Part shown: positions 1 to 9,921 of the stretch, one piece after another
Layout: each line of letters begins with the position of its first letter
Position numbering within the stretch: position 1 is the stretch's first letter
Assembly: GCA_905339235.1 (NCBI GenBank)
Contig: CAJPFG010000010.1
Span: 186,001 to 250,000, forward strand
DNA: 64,000 nucleotides
Direction: 5' to 3'
Origin: Phycisphaerales bacterium
Lineage (GTDB): Bacteria; Planctomycetota; Phycisphaerae; Phycisphaerales; UBA1924
Made by a program: the position numbers and the translations under genes
Notes under the pieces: generated by a model
The model's input: only the letters and a program-made list of their open reading frames with translations
Told to the model about the DNA's origin: nothing
Database searches by the model: none

Positions 1-1
1 G

Positions 2-1189
2 ATGCAGTTCGTGTTCTCGCCCATCCTCGGATCACTCTCCGACCGCTTCGGCCGAAGGCCCGTCCTGCTCTGCGCGCTCTTCGGCTCCGCCCTCGACTAC
101 TTCGCCGCCACCCAGGCCCCGTACCTGACGGCGACGTTCGGCAGCGCGGCCGGAATGACCTGCCTCTTCGTGACCCGCGCGCTCAACGGCGTCTCCGGCG
201 CCACCATCCCCGTCTGCAGCGCCTACATCGCCGATATCACCCCGCCCGAGAAACGGGCCGCGGGATTCGGAATCATCGGCGCCGCCTTCGGTCTGGGATT
301 TGTCTTCGGCCCCCTCATCGGCGGCGTTCTCGGAGATGACAAAATCACGCTCCCGCTGCTCGGCCACGGTAACGTGACCTTCCCCTACTACGCCGCGGGC
401 GTGCTCACCGCCCTCAACTGGCTGTACGGCTTTTTCATCATCCCCGAGTCCCTCGCGCGGGAACACCGCCGCCCATTCTCCTGGGAAAAGGCCAATCCCA
501 TGGGCGCGCTCCGGTGGCTGGCCCAACACCACGTCGTGGCGCTGCTGGTTGTCACTCTCTTCATCTCCAACATCGCGCAGTTCGGTCTCCACGCAACCTG
601 GGTCCTCTCGATGCAGAAGCGCTTCGGCTGGACCCCGCTCTACACCGGGTGGTCCCTCTTCACCGTCGGGATCACTTCCGCGATTGTGCAGGGACTCCTC
701 GCCAGGAAGATCATCCCCAAACTCGGAGAGCGGGCCTGCCTGCTCGGGGGATTAGTGGTGGGAGTGCTCGCGTTCGCGGCCTACGGCCTGGCCACTCACG
801 GGTGGATGATCTACGCGATCATCGCCGCGGCGTCGATCGGCGGAGTCGCCGGCCCCGCCGCGCAGGCGATCTGCTCCAAGGGAGTTCCCCCGAATGAGCA
901 GGGGCTGCTGCAAGGCGCGACGGGGAGTTTGACCAGCGTTGCGGGAGTCCTGGGTCCGCTGATCGGAGCCGGGGTTTTCTTCCTCTTCACACCCAAAGAG
1001 GGCCCCGCGCCATTCCTTGGTCCAAGCGCCCCGTTCTTTACGGGCGCCGTGCTCTGCGCGCTGTCGGTTGTTCCGGTGCTCTTGGTGTGGGGCCGAATGC
1101 CGCGCGTCGTCCAGCAGGCGCCGCGCGAGGAACCGTTCATCGCAGGCGGAAACTCCGCACCCGTGCAGGACGCCGCGGCCGACGAATAA
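2..1189 (+). CDS. MFS drug/tetracycline-type efflux transporter, 5' truncated by window edge
   Basis: Major facilitator superfamily exporter of the DHA1/TetA type in the inner membrane, expected to extrude drugs or small molecules by proton antiport. The readable part begins at the conserved loop between TM2 and TM3 (SLSDRFGRRPVLL, MFS motif A). TM1 and most of TM2, perhaps 50-60 residues, must lie upstream, so the first ATG here is probably not the start. A second signature follows TM4-5 (RALNGVSGATIPVCSAYIAD, then GLGFVFGPLIGG, motif C-like), which is typical of TetA-related antiporters. About ten further hydrophobic segments and a hydrophilic C-terminal tail follow. The substrate cannot be inferred; the tetracycline-resistance resemblance is only family-level. 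It stands alone: the next gene starts 143 bp downstream. Confidence 0.85.
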   Translation: MQFVFSPILGSLSDRFGRRPVLLCALFGSALDYFAATQAPYLTATFGSAAGMTCLFVTRALNGVSGATIPVCSAYIADITPPEKRAAGFGIIGAAFGLGFVFGPLIGGVLGDDKITLPLLGHGNVTFPYYAAGVLTALNWLYGFFIIPESLAREHRRPFSWEKANPMGALRWLAQHHVVALLVVTLFISNIAQFGLHATWVLSMQKRFGWTPLYTGWSLFTVGITSAIVQGLLARKIIPKLGERACLLGGLVVGVLAFAAYGLATHGWMIYAIIAAASIGGVAGPAAQAICSKGVPPNEQGLLQGATGSLTSVAGVLGPLIGAGVFFLFTPKEGPAPFLGPSAPFFTGAVLCALSVVPVLLVWGRMPRVVQQAPREEPFIAGGNSAPVQDAAADE

Positions 1190-1332
1190 GCCCGCCACGA
1201 TACTGGAGGATCGTGTCTTTTTGTGTTGCAATACGGACTTAAATATCCACAGAATAGTGTGCATGTTTGATCCGGCGACACGGGGAAATATCTTCCGTAT
1301 GATGATCGGCGTATCAGGACTACAGGACGCTG

Positions 1333-3663
<2,331 letters not shown>

Positions 3664-3673
3664 TCGGGTACGC

Positions 3674-5068
3674 TTGATGATGAAAACAAACCCATGCCTG
3701 GCGTGGATGGCCTGCGCCGCCGCGACTTCCGCAGCCCTGTCGGCCGGCGACCCTCCGGCCGCGGCCCCGGCGCGCGAAGGCCTGCTCATCGTGACGCCCA
3801 AAGCGCTCGCGTCGGGACTCAAGGCGTTCATCCCGCACAAAGAGGCGCGCCGGCCCACCGAAGTCGTGGTCCTCGAGCAGGCGCTGCCCGGCTGGCCCGG
3901 GCTCGACGACGCCGAGCGACTCAAGCGCGTCATCTACCTCGCGTGGCGCGACCGGGGCATCGGCTACGTGCTCCTCGTCGGCGACGCCGACATGGTGCCC
4001 GTGCGCTACATGGTCCTCGACCGCGCGACCGAGCCGGCCTTCGACTACGCGTTCTATCCCAGCGATCTCTACTACGCCGATGTCGCGAAGCCCGACGGCT
4101 CGTTCGAAGACTGGAACGCCTCGAAGGACGGTTTTCACGCGACGTACTTCGGCGAAGTCCGCGGCGAAAAAAACAAGACCGATCCCATCAACTTCGACGC
4201 CATCGACTACCGCCCCGAAATCGCCGTCGGCCGCTGGCCGGTCGGCACGCCCGAGGAAGTGCAGGCCGTCGCCGCCTTCGCCGCCGCGTACGAAATCGCG
4301 GCCGAAAAGGGCCAACTCGATCGCACCGCCGCGTTCGTGCACACCGCCGGATGGGTGGACGAACGCGCCCGCGTGGACTCCTGGGCCTCGCGACTCCCCG
4401 CCGGCTGGACCTCCGAGAAGCGCTTCTATAAGGATGGCAACGCCGCCTTCGACACCAAGCCGCCGACCGAAGAAGAGTTGGTGGGACTCATCAACGGAGG
4501 GATCGGGCTGGTCCTCCATGCCGGGCACGGAAACGACGATTCCTGGGACGGCTGCCTGAATGAAGATTCGATCCAGAAACTCCGACCCGAGGGCAGGGTC
4601 ATCATGATGTCCGCGGGGTGCTCCACGGCCCGGTTCGCCACTCTGCCTCCCTACGAGGCGTACTCGGATCTTTCCGGCGTGTCCCACGCGGGCACCAACT
4701 CGGGCGAGATCTTCAAAGAACCCCCTCCCGCCCCCAACTGCTACGCGAAGGACTCGTACAACCGGACCGGGCTGGGCGAGCGGCTGGTGCGCCGGGGCCG
4801 GGCCGTGGCGTACATCGGCTGCAACACCGGCAGCCAGCCGTGCGCCTTGACGCTGGCCGAGGGTTTCGTGGACGGGATCGCCGCCGCGGCGAAGGACAAC
4901 CGCACCGCGCGGATCGGCGACTGCTGGAATCACGCCGTGACGTACTACTGGGAACACGAGAAACTCGCGGAGATCGAGCCGACCGAGAGTTGGTATCCGG
5001 CGAGCATCTTCTTTCAGGGCATGAAGTTCATGCTCTTCGGCGATCCCACGCTGCCCGTGCCGCAGTAG
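3674..5068 (+). CDS. Secreted gingipain-like (C25 family) cysteine peptidase
   Basis: 464-residue exported protein with an N-terminal signal (MMMKTNPCLAWMACAAATSA). The fold cues match the gingipain catalytic region: LLVGDADMVPVRYM, then EIAVGRWPV, then the catalytic His region LHAGHGNDDSW (His282/His285) and the nucleophile region MMSAGCSTARF (Cys316). The order His then Cys about 31-34 residues apart is that of clan CD peptidases. The C-terminal stretch FFQGMKFMLFGDPTLPVP resembles the 'GDP(S/T)' end seen in C25-like proteins. No Por-type CTD or PEP-CTERM tail is visible, so localisation beyond the Sec pathway is unknown. It begins 10 bp after the hybrid kinase gene, which suggests control or co-expression with that sensor. 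Function is inferred from catalytic motifs only. Confidence 0.78.
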   Translation: MMMKTNPCLAWMACAAATSAALSAGDPPAAAPAREGLLIVTPKALASGLKAFIPHKEARRPTEVVVLEQALPGWPGLDDAERLKRVIYLAWRDRGIGYVLLVGDADMVPVRYMVLDRATEPAFDYAFYPSDLYYADVAKPDGSFEDWNASKDGFHATYFGEVRGEKNKTDPINFDAIDYRPEIAVGRWPVGTPEEVQAVAAFAAAYEIAAEKGQLDRTAAFVHTAGWVDERARVDSWASRLPAGWTSEKRFYKDGNAAFDTKPPTEEELVGLINGGIGLVLHAGHGNDDSWDGCLNEDSIQKLRPEGRVIMMSAGCSTARFATLPPYEAYSDLSGVSHAGTNSGEIFKEPPPAPNCYAKDSYNRTGLGERLVRRGRAVAYIGCNTGSQPCALTLAEGFVDGIAAAAKDNRTARIGDCWNHAVTYYWEHEKLAEIEPTESWYPASIFFQGMKFMLFGDPTLPVPQ

Positions 5069-5202
5069 GCGGGCGTTGGGGGGGCGGCGCGTGCGGGGTG
5101 CGCCGTTCGTGCCGTCTCCGTTGAACTGGACTTTGTGACGCCCGTATTCGACAGTTGGATTCGGCGGGCATGCGTGGATACCCGGCTGGAGGAGTATGCG
5201 CG

Positions 5203-5688
5203 ATGTCCCTCGTTCGCGGTGTGAAGTGCAGCGCGAGCGCGGCTGGTGTTGCGGCGGCGGCGTGGGCCGGCGTCGCGGTGCTCAGCGGCGCTTCGCTTGC
5301 GGTGTTTCCCATGATGGTCGGCGCGGCCGCGGGGCTGGGCATGGCGGTTTCCAACCGCGGTAAGGACGGCACGCGCGCGGGTGTTTCCGCGGCGGTCGTG
5401 GCCTGCGTCGGTTCGATCGTCGGCTGGATGGGCCTTTCGGCGATGCAGGGCGAGCACGCCAACCTCAATCCGTTCCGCGCGGTCGCGGACATGGGCCCGA
5501 TGGGAATCATGTGGCTGGTGGTGGGCGCCTGCGCGGCGTGGTGGCTCGGCGGGCGCGAGACGCCGCTGAGCGCCAGTCTCTCCGCGACGCCGGTGGTTCG
5601 GCGCGTCAGCGAAGCGCTCGACGGACCGCTGGGCGCCATCTCGCGCGACGTCGATGACCAGAAAAAGGAAATGAAAAAGGCCGCCTGA
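5203..5688 (+). CDS. Small polytopic membrane protein of unknown function
   Basis: 161-residue protein with three to four hydrophobic segments: about 8-25, 28-46 (FPMMVGAAAGLGMAV), 60-82 (SAAVVACVGSIVGWMGLSAM) and 98-116 (IMWLVVGACAAWWLGG). A charged C-terminal tail ends DDQKKEMKKAA. The start was placed at ATG 5203 because GGAGGAG (5188-5194) lies 8 nt before it; an in-frame ATG at 5155 has no ribosome site. I do not recognise the family. It sits alone on the + strand between the peptidase gene and a convergent ankyrin gene, so context gives no role. Codon use matches the neighbours, supporting a real gene. Confidence 0.7.
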   Translation: MSLVRGVKCSASAAGVAAAAWAGVAVLSGASLAVFPMMVGAAAGLGMAVSNRGKDGTRAGVSAAVVACVGSIVGWMGLSAMQGEHANLNPFRAVADMGPMGIMWLVVGACAAWWLGGRETPLSASLSATPVVRRVSEALDGPLGAISRDVDDQKKEMKKAA

Positions 5689-5735
5689 TCCGCGGCCAGC
5701 GAAGTGCCGGCGCACGACCTCACCCGGGGCTCCGA

Positions 5736-6251
5736 TCAGGAGGCGGGTGGGGTCTGCTTCTTCTGGAGGTTCTCCAGCAGCGTCACGATTCGCTCGAGGT
5801 TGCCGCGAGTGTCGTAGACCCGTTCCGCCGCCTTTCGGCGCACGTCGAGGTACATCTCGGCGTAATCCGGGTGCTCCCGGGTCATCTCGTCTATATGGTC
5901 CCATTCCCACTTCGGGAGAATGAGTTCCCCTCCCGGCGAGAGCGACCGGGAACGGGGAATGGGCTTGCGGGGCCGCCCCTCGTATTTCGCCAGCCGCCGG
6001 CGCGCGTGGTCGAGGGCCGTCTGGCCCAGTTCGTCGGTCGCGCCGGCGTCCGCGCCGTTGTCGAGCAGGGCCTTGACGACGCCGGCCTCGACGATCATCT
6101 GCCGCACGGCCTTCACGAGGGCGGGCCGGCCCTTCTTGGTTTTCCAGTTGGGATCGGCGCCCCACAGAATCGTCTCGCGAACCTGCTCGGCGTCCCCTTT
6201 GCCGACGCGGATGAAAAAAAGCCTGCGGACGTACTTCGGCGGGAGTTTCAT
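5736..6251 (-). CDS. Ankyrin-repeat protein
   Basis: 171-residue soluble protein with no signal peptide. Two to three ankyrin-like repeats cover roughly residues 12-80, with the helix-turn signatures VGKGDAEQVRETILWGADPN and VVKALLDNGADAGATDELGQ followed by TALDHARRRL. The C-terminal half is charged and includes a possible coiled segment (GNLERIVTLLENLQKK). Ankyrin repeats normally mediate protein binding, and no partner is evident. The start ATG 6251 is preferred because GGAGG (complement of 6261-6265) lies 9 nt upstream. A GTG at 6257 would be only 3 nt from it. The gene is monocistronic and convergent with the small membrane protein gene. Confidence 0.75.
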   Translation of the reverse strand: MKLPPKYVRRLFFIRVGKGDAEQVRETILWGADPNWKTKKGRPALVKAVRQMIVEAGVVKALLDNGADAGATDELGQTALDHARRRLAKYEGRPRKPIPRSRSLSPGGELILPKWEWDHIDEMTREHPDYAEMYLDVRRKAAERVYDTRGNLERIVTLLENLQKKQTPPAS

Positions 6252-6376
6252 GACCACGTTCCTCCGGGTGATCCACGGATGCGTGATTGGCCGCGACCCG
6301 GGAGAATGTAGGGGGCCGGCACGCGCCGCACCGCGGAGCGACGGGTTCGATGTTCAGGCGGGTCCGGCGCCGGGGA

Positions 6377-6883
6377 TCACTCGGCCTGGGCCGAGAGTCC
6401 ACCGCCATCGACCTCGACGACCTCCACGCCCGCGCGCGGGGCGCCGAGATTGTTGACCTTGAAGTACATCGCGACATTGGCCGCGGCCGAACCCTGCGGC
6501 GGGATTCGTGCGCGGAAGGACCCGTTGGAACTGTTGTACCAGAAGGAGGCGGCGCCCCGGGCGGCCGCGACCTTGTTGGTGGGATCGATCATGTCGGCGG
6601 GCCCGGAGACGATTTCGAGATTGACGAGTTGATCCGGGAGCAGCGCGTTCACCGGCGCGCCCGAGGGAAACCACTCCGACTTGAAGGACGCCGGGTACGA
6701 GCCGGTGATGGCCTGCTGCTCGTCGAGGACCAGTTGGGCGCGTCGCACGGTTTCCTGCGTGGCGGCGGCCTTGGCGTTGGCCGACATCGACGACATGCGC
6801 GGGACAGCGATGGCGGCGACCACCGCGAGGATCGCGATGGCGATGGCCAGTTCGAGCATGGAAAAACCGCGACGGGCGCGCAT
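6377..6883 (-). CDS. Type II secretion/type IV pilus pseudopilin
   Basis: 168-residue protein with a class III prepilin leader: MRARRGFSMLELAIAIAILA. Prepilin peptidase would cut after the Gly in RRG|FSMLE. The Glu at +5 and the approximately 20-residue hydrophobic helix are the assembly core of pilins and pseudopilins. The remainder is a small globular domain with TGSYPASF, a motif region common in GspG/GspH-like proteins, and a conserved-looking tail (VEVVEVDGGG). No partner secretin or GspE gene is in the window. It lies about 140 bp downstream of pilT on the same strand, so both could serve a pilus or pseudopilus. Planctomycetes often encode many stand-alone pseudopilins, so its machine is uncertain. 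Confidence 0.88.
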   Translation of the reverse strand: MRARRGFSMLELAIAIAILAVVAAIAVPRMSSMSANAKAAATQETVRRAQLVLDEQQAITGSYPASFKSEWFPSGAPVNALLPDQLVNLEIVSGPADMIDPTNKVAAARGAASFWYNSSNGSFRARIPPQGSAAANVAMYFKVNNLGAPRAGVEVVEVDGGGLSAQAE

Positions 6884-7024
6884 GCAAGCCTGATATCGGC
6901 CTCGCCGGGCGGGTAGATGGGAAGGTCGGCGGCGCGGGCGCGGGAGCGCGACGCGCGTGCCGACCTGGCAAGGTCTGAAGGACCGAGAAACCCCCGGCCG
7001 CGGACGAGCCCCATGTTCGAGGGG

Positions 7025-8158
7025 TCAGGAGCGGTTTCCGGCGACCTTGATGCGGGACACGAGCCCCTGGCTCTTGACGTCGAGGCCCTTGAGCGATGCG
7101 GAGAGTGCTTCGCGGTTGGGGGCGAACTCCATGGCGACCTGGAGCGAGACCCACTCTTTTTTGACCAGATCGGCGAGCGCGGCGGTGAAGGACTGCATGC
7201 CTTCCTCGCCCTGGCTGACGATCATGGGGAGTGCCGAATCATCGCCCTCGCGGATTTTTTCGCGGACCACGGAGTTGCCCAGGAGGATCTCGCAGGCGGG
7301 CACCACGCCGAAGCCGGTCTCGGGGAGCGAGGGCAGGAGGCGCTGGGCCAGCACGCCCTTGAGCGTGTTGGAGAGGGCGTGCCGCAGGAAGGCGTGCTCG
7401 TGCGACGGGAAGAACTCCATGATGCGGCTGAAGGCCTGCATGGTGTCGGCGGTGTGCATGGTGCTGAAGACCAGGTGGCCGGTCTCGGCCGCCTGCACCG
7501 CGCTCAGGACGGTGGAGTGGTCGCGCAGTTCGCCGATGAAGATCACGTCCGGGTCCTCGCGCACAATGTACTTGAGGGCCGTCGAGAAGTCCGCCACGTC
7601 GATACCCACCTCGCGCTGGGAGATGATCGACTTCTTGGGGATGAACCGGTACTCGACCGGGTCCTCGATCGTGATGATGTTGTCGGCGCGCACCTGGTTG
7701 ATGTGCTCGATCATCGCGGCCAGCGTGCTGCTCTTGCCGCTGCCGGTGACGCCCACCACGACGATCAGGCCCTCCATCGACTCCTCGATGAGCGTGCCGT
7801 AGATGGGCGGGACGTGGAGTTCGGCGTAGGAGGGAATCTCGGCCTTGACGCGCCGGATGGCCGCGTGGGTGTGCCCGCCCGCGCGGTACATGTTGATGCG
7901 GAAGCGGTCGCCGTCCTTGAGGTGGGCGGCGAAGTCGAGGTTGCCGGTGTCTTCGTAGCGGCGCTTGAGCACCTCGGGGATCACGGGGTCCAGCAGGTGG
8001 TCGGCCTCCTCCTCGGTGATGGGGTCGGAGGCGACCTGGCGCAGGACGCCGTTGATCCGGTAGACCGGCGGCACCCCGACCTTGAGGTGCAGATCGGAGG
8101 CGCTCATTTTCTTCATGGCGCCAAGCAGACGATGGATCGATAGAGGCCCGGACTCCAC
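7025..8158 (-). CDS. pilT: PilT-type twitching motility retraction ATPase
   Basis: 377-residue hexameric secretion ATPase of the PilT branch, which powers depolymerisation of type IV pili at the inner membrane. The N-terminal PAS-like domain opens with ASDLHLKVGVPPVYRINGVL. Walker A is VVGVTGSGKSST, the Asp box EDPVEYRF, Walker B DPDVIFIGELRD and the His box GHLVFSTMHT. These are PilT-like rather than PilB-like, with no N-terminal GspE domain and no C4 zinc site. The start was placed at GTG 8158 because AAAGGGGG lies just upstream and the resulting N-terminus (SIHRLLGAMKKMSASDLHLK) matches the family. The reading frame stays open to GTG 8206. No pilus structural operon is nearby except the downstream pseudopilin. 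Confidence 0.93.
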   Translation of the reverse strand: MESGPLSIHRLLGAMKKMSASDLHLKVGVPPVYRINGVLRQVASDPITEEEADHLLDPVIPEVLKRRYEDTGNLDFAAHLKDGDRFRINMYRAGGHTHAAIRRVKAEIPSYAELHVPPIYGTLIEESMEGLIVVVGVTGSGKSSTLAAMIEHINQVRADNIITIEDPVEYRFIPKKSIISQREVGIDVADFSTALKYIVREDPDVIFIGELRDHSTVLSAVQAAETGHLVFSTMHTADTMQAFSRIMEFFPSHEHAFLRHALSNTLKGVLAQRLLPSLPETGFGVVPACEILLGNSVVREKIREGDDSALPMIVSQGEEGMQSFTAALADLVKKEWVSLQVAMEFAPNREALSASLKGLDVKSQGLVSRIKVAGNRS

Positions 8159-8248
8159 GCAAAACCCCCTTTCAAGAACCCAGGGGCGAGGAACGCAGCC
8201 GGACAAAGTGTAACCGCGATTCCCGGGCCGCGAAAGCGGTTCGGCGCG

Positions 8249-8464
8249 TTAAACACCCGGATTCGACGGGACAAACACCGGGATGCCGTCCACGATGGGG
8301 TAGCGGATCGAGCCGTCTTGGGCCACCAGCGCCGGGGGATCGGACTGTGCGTCGAGATGCAGGGGCTGGAGGGTTCGAGGGCAGCGGAGGATCGCGAGCG
8401 TGCCGGGATCGAGGTGCACGGGTTCCGGCGCGGGCGCGTCGGGTCTGGGCTCATTCTTCGTCAA
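8249..8464 (-). CDS. Trm112-family small protein
   Basis: 71-residue protein matching the Trm112/UPF0434 family, whose members activate methyltransferases or accompany cell-envelope enzymes. The conserved core is visible as LAILRCPRTLQPL and IRYPIVDGIPVFVP. Typical members carry a zinc ribbon with a CPxC pair. Here only one Cys remains (RCPRT), so zinc binding is doubtful. Its start overlaps the end of the HPr gene by 14 bp, which indicates translational coupling in the hpf-ptsN-HPr cluster. The partner is unknown. Confidence 0.8.
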   Translation of the reverse strand: MTKNEPRPDAPAPEPVHLDPGTLAILRCPRTLQPLHLDAQSDPPALVAQDGSIRYPIVDGIPVFVPSNPGV

Positions 8465-8726
8465 ACCCGCTCTCCACGAGTTTTTTGAGCGCTTCGCAGG
8501 CCTTGTCGGCGTCGGGGCCGTCGGCGGTGATGACCAGGTCGCTGCCCTGGCTGGCCGCGAGCATCATCATCTGCATGATGGACTTGCCGTCCACGTCGGT
8601 GTCGCCCTTGCAGACGCGGACGCCGGCCTGGAAGGTGCTGGCGAGGTCCACGAAGGTCATGGCCGGGCGCGCGTGCAGGCCCAGGCGGTTGACGATCCGG
8701 ACGGTGATGGTGCAGGGGGATGGCAC
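8451..8726 (-). CDS. HPr-family phosphocarrier protein
   Basis: 91-residue HPr/NPr-like phosphocarrier of the phosphotransferase system. The phosphorylatable His lies in NRLGLHARPAM, near residue 20. A Ser-46-type site is present in DGKSIMQMMMLAAS, in the position phosphorylated by HPr kinase in other bacteria. The rest follows the fold (GSDLVITADGPDADKACEAL). The start was set at GTG 8726 because this gives the normal family length; no good ribosome site precedes it. Downstream of ptsN and hpf, this looks like a PTS-Ntr signalling chain. No enzyme I gene is in the window. Confidence 0.88.
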   Translation of the reverse strand: MPSPCTITVRIVNRLGLHARPAMTFVDLASTFQAGVRVCKGDTDVDGKSIMQMMMLAASQGSDLVITADGPDADKACEALKKLVESGFDEE

Positions 8727-8793
8727 GGTCGAACCAAATGATGGGCGGGAGAGCGGAACAAAGGCGGGCCTCGGAACGGTCGGACCCGGCGAT

Positions 8794-9273
8794 TCAGCCC
8801 GCCAGGGCCTGGCCGTCAACTTCTTCGAGGAGCGTGCGAACTTCGGCGGGGTTCTGCGACTGGCGCAGGAAACGCCGGAACGTATCTTTTCCGAGGTTCC
8901 GGAAGATGACCTCCATGGCCTGGAGGTGTTCTTCGGGGCGGTCCTCGGGGCTGAGGAGCAGGAAGACCGAGTAGACCGGTTGGCGGTCGAGCGAGTTGAA
9001 GTCGATGCCGCGGGGGGAGAGGCCGATGGCCGCGGCCATGCGGGGGATGCCGCGGTGCTTGACGTGCGGGACGGCCACGCCCTTGCCAAAGCCGGTGGAG
9101 CCGACCTTTTCGCGGGCAAGGATCTTGGCGAGCAGATCGGAGCGCAGGTCGGCGGGGACGGCGGCGGAGGCGATGAGGGCGTCGAGCAGTTCGCCGATCA
9201 CGGCGTCACGGTCGGAGCCCGCGAGGGGCGCCAAGACCGCGCGTTCGCCGACGATCTGCGTCAACTTGATCAC
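8794..9273 (-). CDS. ptsN: PTS IIA-like nitrogen-regulatory protein
   Basis: 159-residue EIIA of the fructose/nitrogen (PtsN) family. It has the conserved block VGSTGFGKGVAVPHVKH, where the His in VPHVKH is the phosphorylation site. It also has GIDFNSLDRQPVYSVFLLLSPED and the C-terminal LRQSQNPAEVRTLLEE. No EIIB or EIIC domain is attached, so it is regulatory rather than a sugar transporter part. The genes hpf (18 bp upstream) and HPr (67 bp downstream) form the classical hpf-ptsN-npr order of rpoN-linked clusters, without rpoN here. It would receive phosphate from the neighbouring HPr protein and act on unknown targets. Confidence 0.9.
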   Translation of the reverse strand: MIKLTQIVGERAVLAPLAGSDRDAVIGELLDALIASAAVPADLRSDLLAKILAREKVGSTGFGKGVAVPHVKHRGIPRMAAAIGLSPRGIDFNSLDRQPVYSVFLLLSPEDRPEEHLQAMEVIFRNLGKDTFRRFLRQSQNPAEVRTLLEEVDGQALAG

Positions 9274-9291
9274 CGCGGGGGTCTCCTGGCG

Positions 9292-9600
9292 TCAGTGCTT
9301 GCCTTCCTTCAACTGCTCCTTGAAATCGCGCAACTGGCGCTCGCCCTTCTCGGTGACCAGGTCGATGCCGGCGTAGGGGTCCACGGCCTTGGCGTGGCTG
9401 ACGAAATCGTCGTGCTTCTCCACGTCGAGGATGAGTTCGACGTCGTACTCGGCGTTGGCCTTGTGGTTGACCTTGCTGACCCGAACAGTGATCTGCTGAA
9501 GCCGGTCGAAGAACTTGGACAGGCGTTCCGTCTTGGTCTGCGCGTAGGCCCGCATGGCGTCCGTCACTTCGAAGTTGTGCCCAATTACATCCACACGCAT
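9292..9600 (-). CDS. hpf: Ribosome hibernation promoting factor (short form)
   Basis: 102-residue protein of the HPF/RaiA (S30AE) family, which binds the 30S subunit and inactivates ribosomes in stationary phase. It begins MRVDVIGHNFEVTDAMRAYA and continues with ERLSKFFDRLQQITVRVSK, the canonical S30AE start. The length is that of short HPF, with no C-terminal dimerisation domain. Start ATG 9600 is supported by GGAGGA about 5 nt upstream. It is the first gene of the hpf-ptsN-HPr-trm112 run. Confidence 0.92.
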   Translation of the reverse strand: MRVDVIGHNFEVTDAMRAYAQTKTERLSKFFDRLQQITVRVSKVNHKANAEYDVELILDVEKHDDFVSHAKAVDPYAGIDLVTEKGERQLRDFKEQLKEGKH

Positions 9601-9744
9601 CCGAGTCCTCCATGGGGCGGTCTGGCCGCCCGATCCATAATACGCGACCCACCCGCAAACCCCCGCGGCCGGGGCTCGGCCACCCCCGGGCGCCGAAGGC
9701 CCCCAAAAGCACCGTCGGGGCGCCCGCCCGGACGCCCCGACCAA

Positions 9745-9818
9745 TGGGCCTGATTGGACTCGAACCAATGACCTCGCCCTTATCAGGGGCGCGCTCATAC
9801 CAACTGAGCTACAAGCCC
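9745..9818 (-). tRNA. tRNA-Ile (anticodon GAT)
   Basis: A 74-nt cloverleaf on the minus strand. The acceptor arm GGGCTTG pairs with CAGGCCC (one G-U), and the discriminator is A. The D-arm reads GCTCAGTTGGTATGAGC. The anticodon stem CGCCC/GGGCG holds a CTGATAA loop with anticodon GAT, and the T-arm contains GGTTCGAGTCC. No CCA is encoded. It lies about 145 bp upstream of hpf on the same strand, outside any rRNA spacer, which is notable because tRNA-Ile(GAT) usually sits in one. Confidence 0.95.
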
Positions 9819-9921
9819 GACGACCCGGCAGGGCGGTCCCGGCCGGGGCGGAGAGTATAGGGGAGGGCCCCCTCCCCCGATCAAGTCGGCCTGCGTGTCC
9901 GGCCGGTTTTGCGAGCGGGCG

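Noticed and set aside
5122..5151. TTGAAC ... TATTCG as a promoter for the small membrane protein
   Set aside because: Both hexamers match poorly and spacing is 18; too weak to call.
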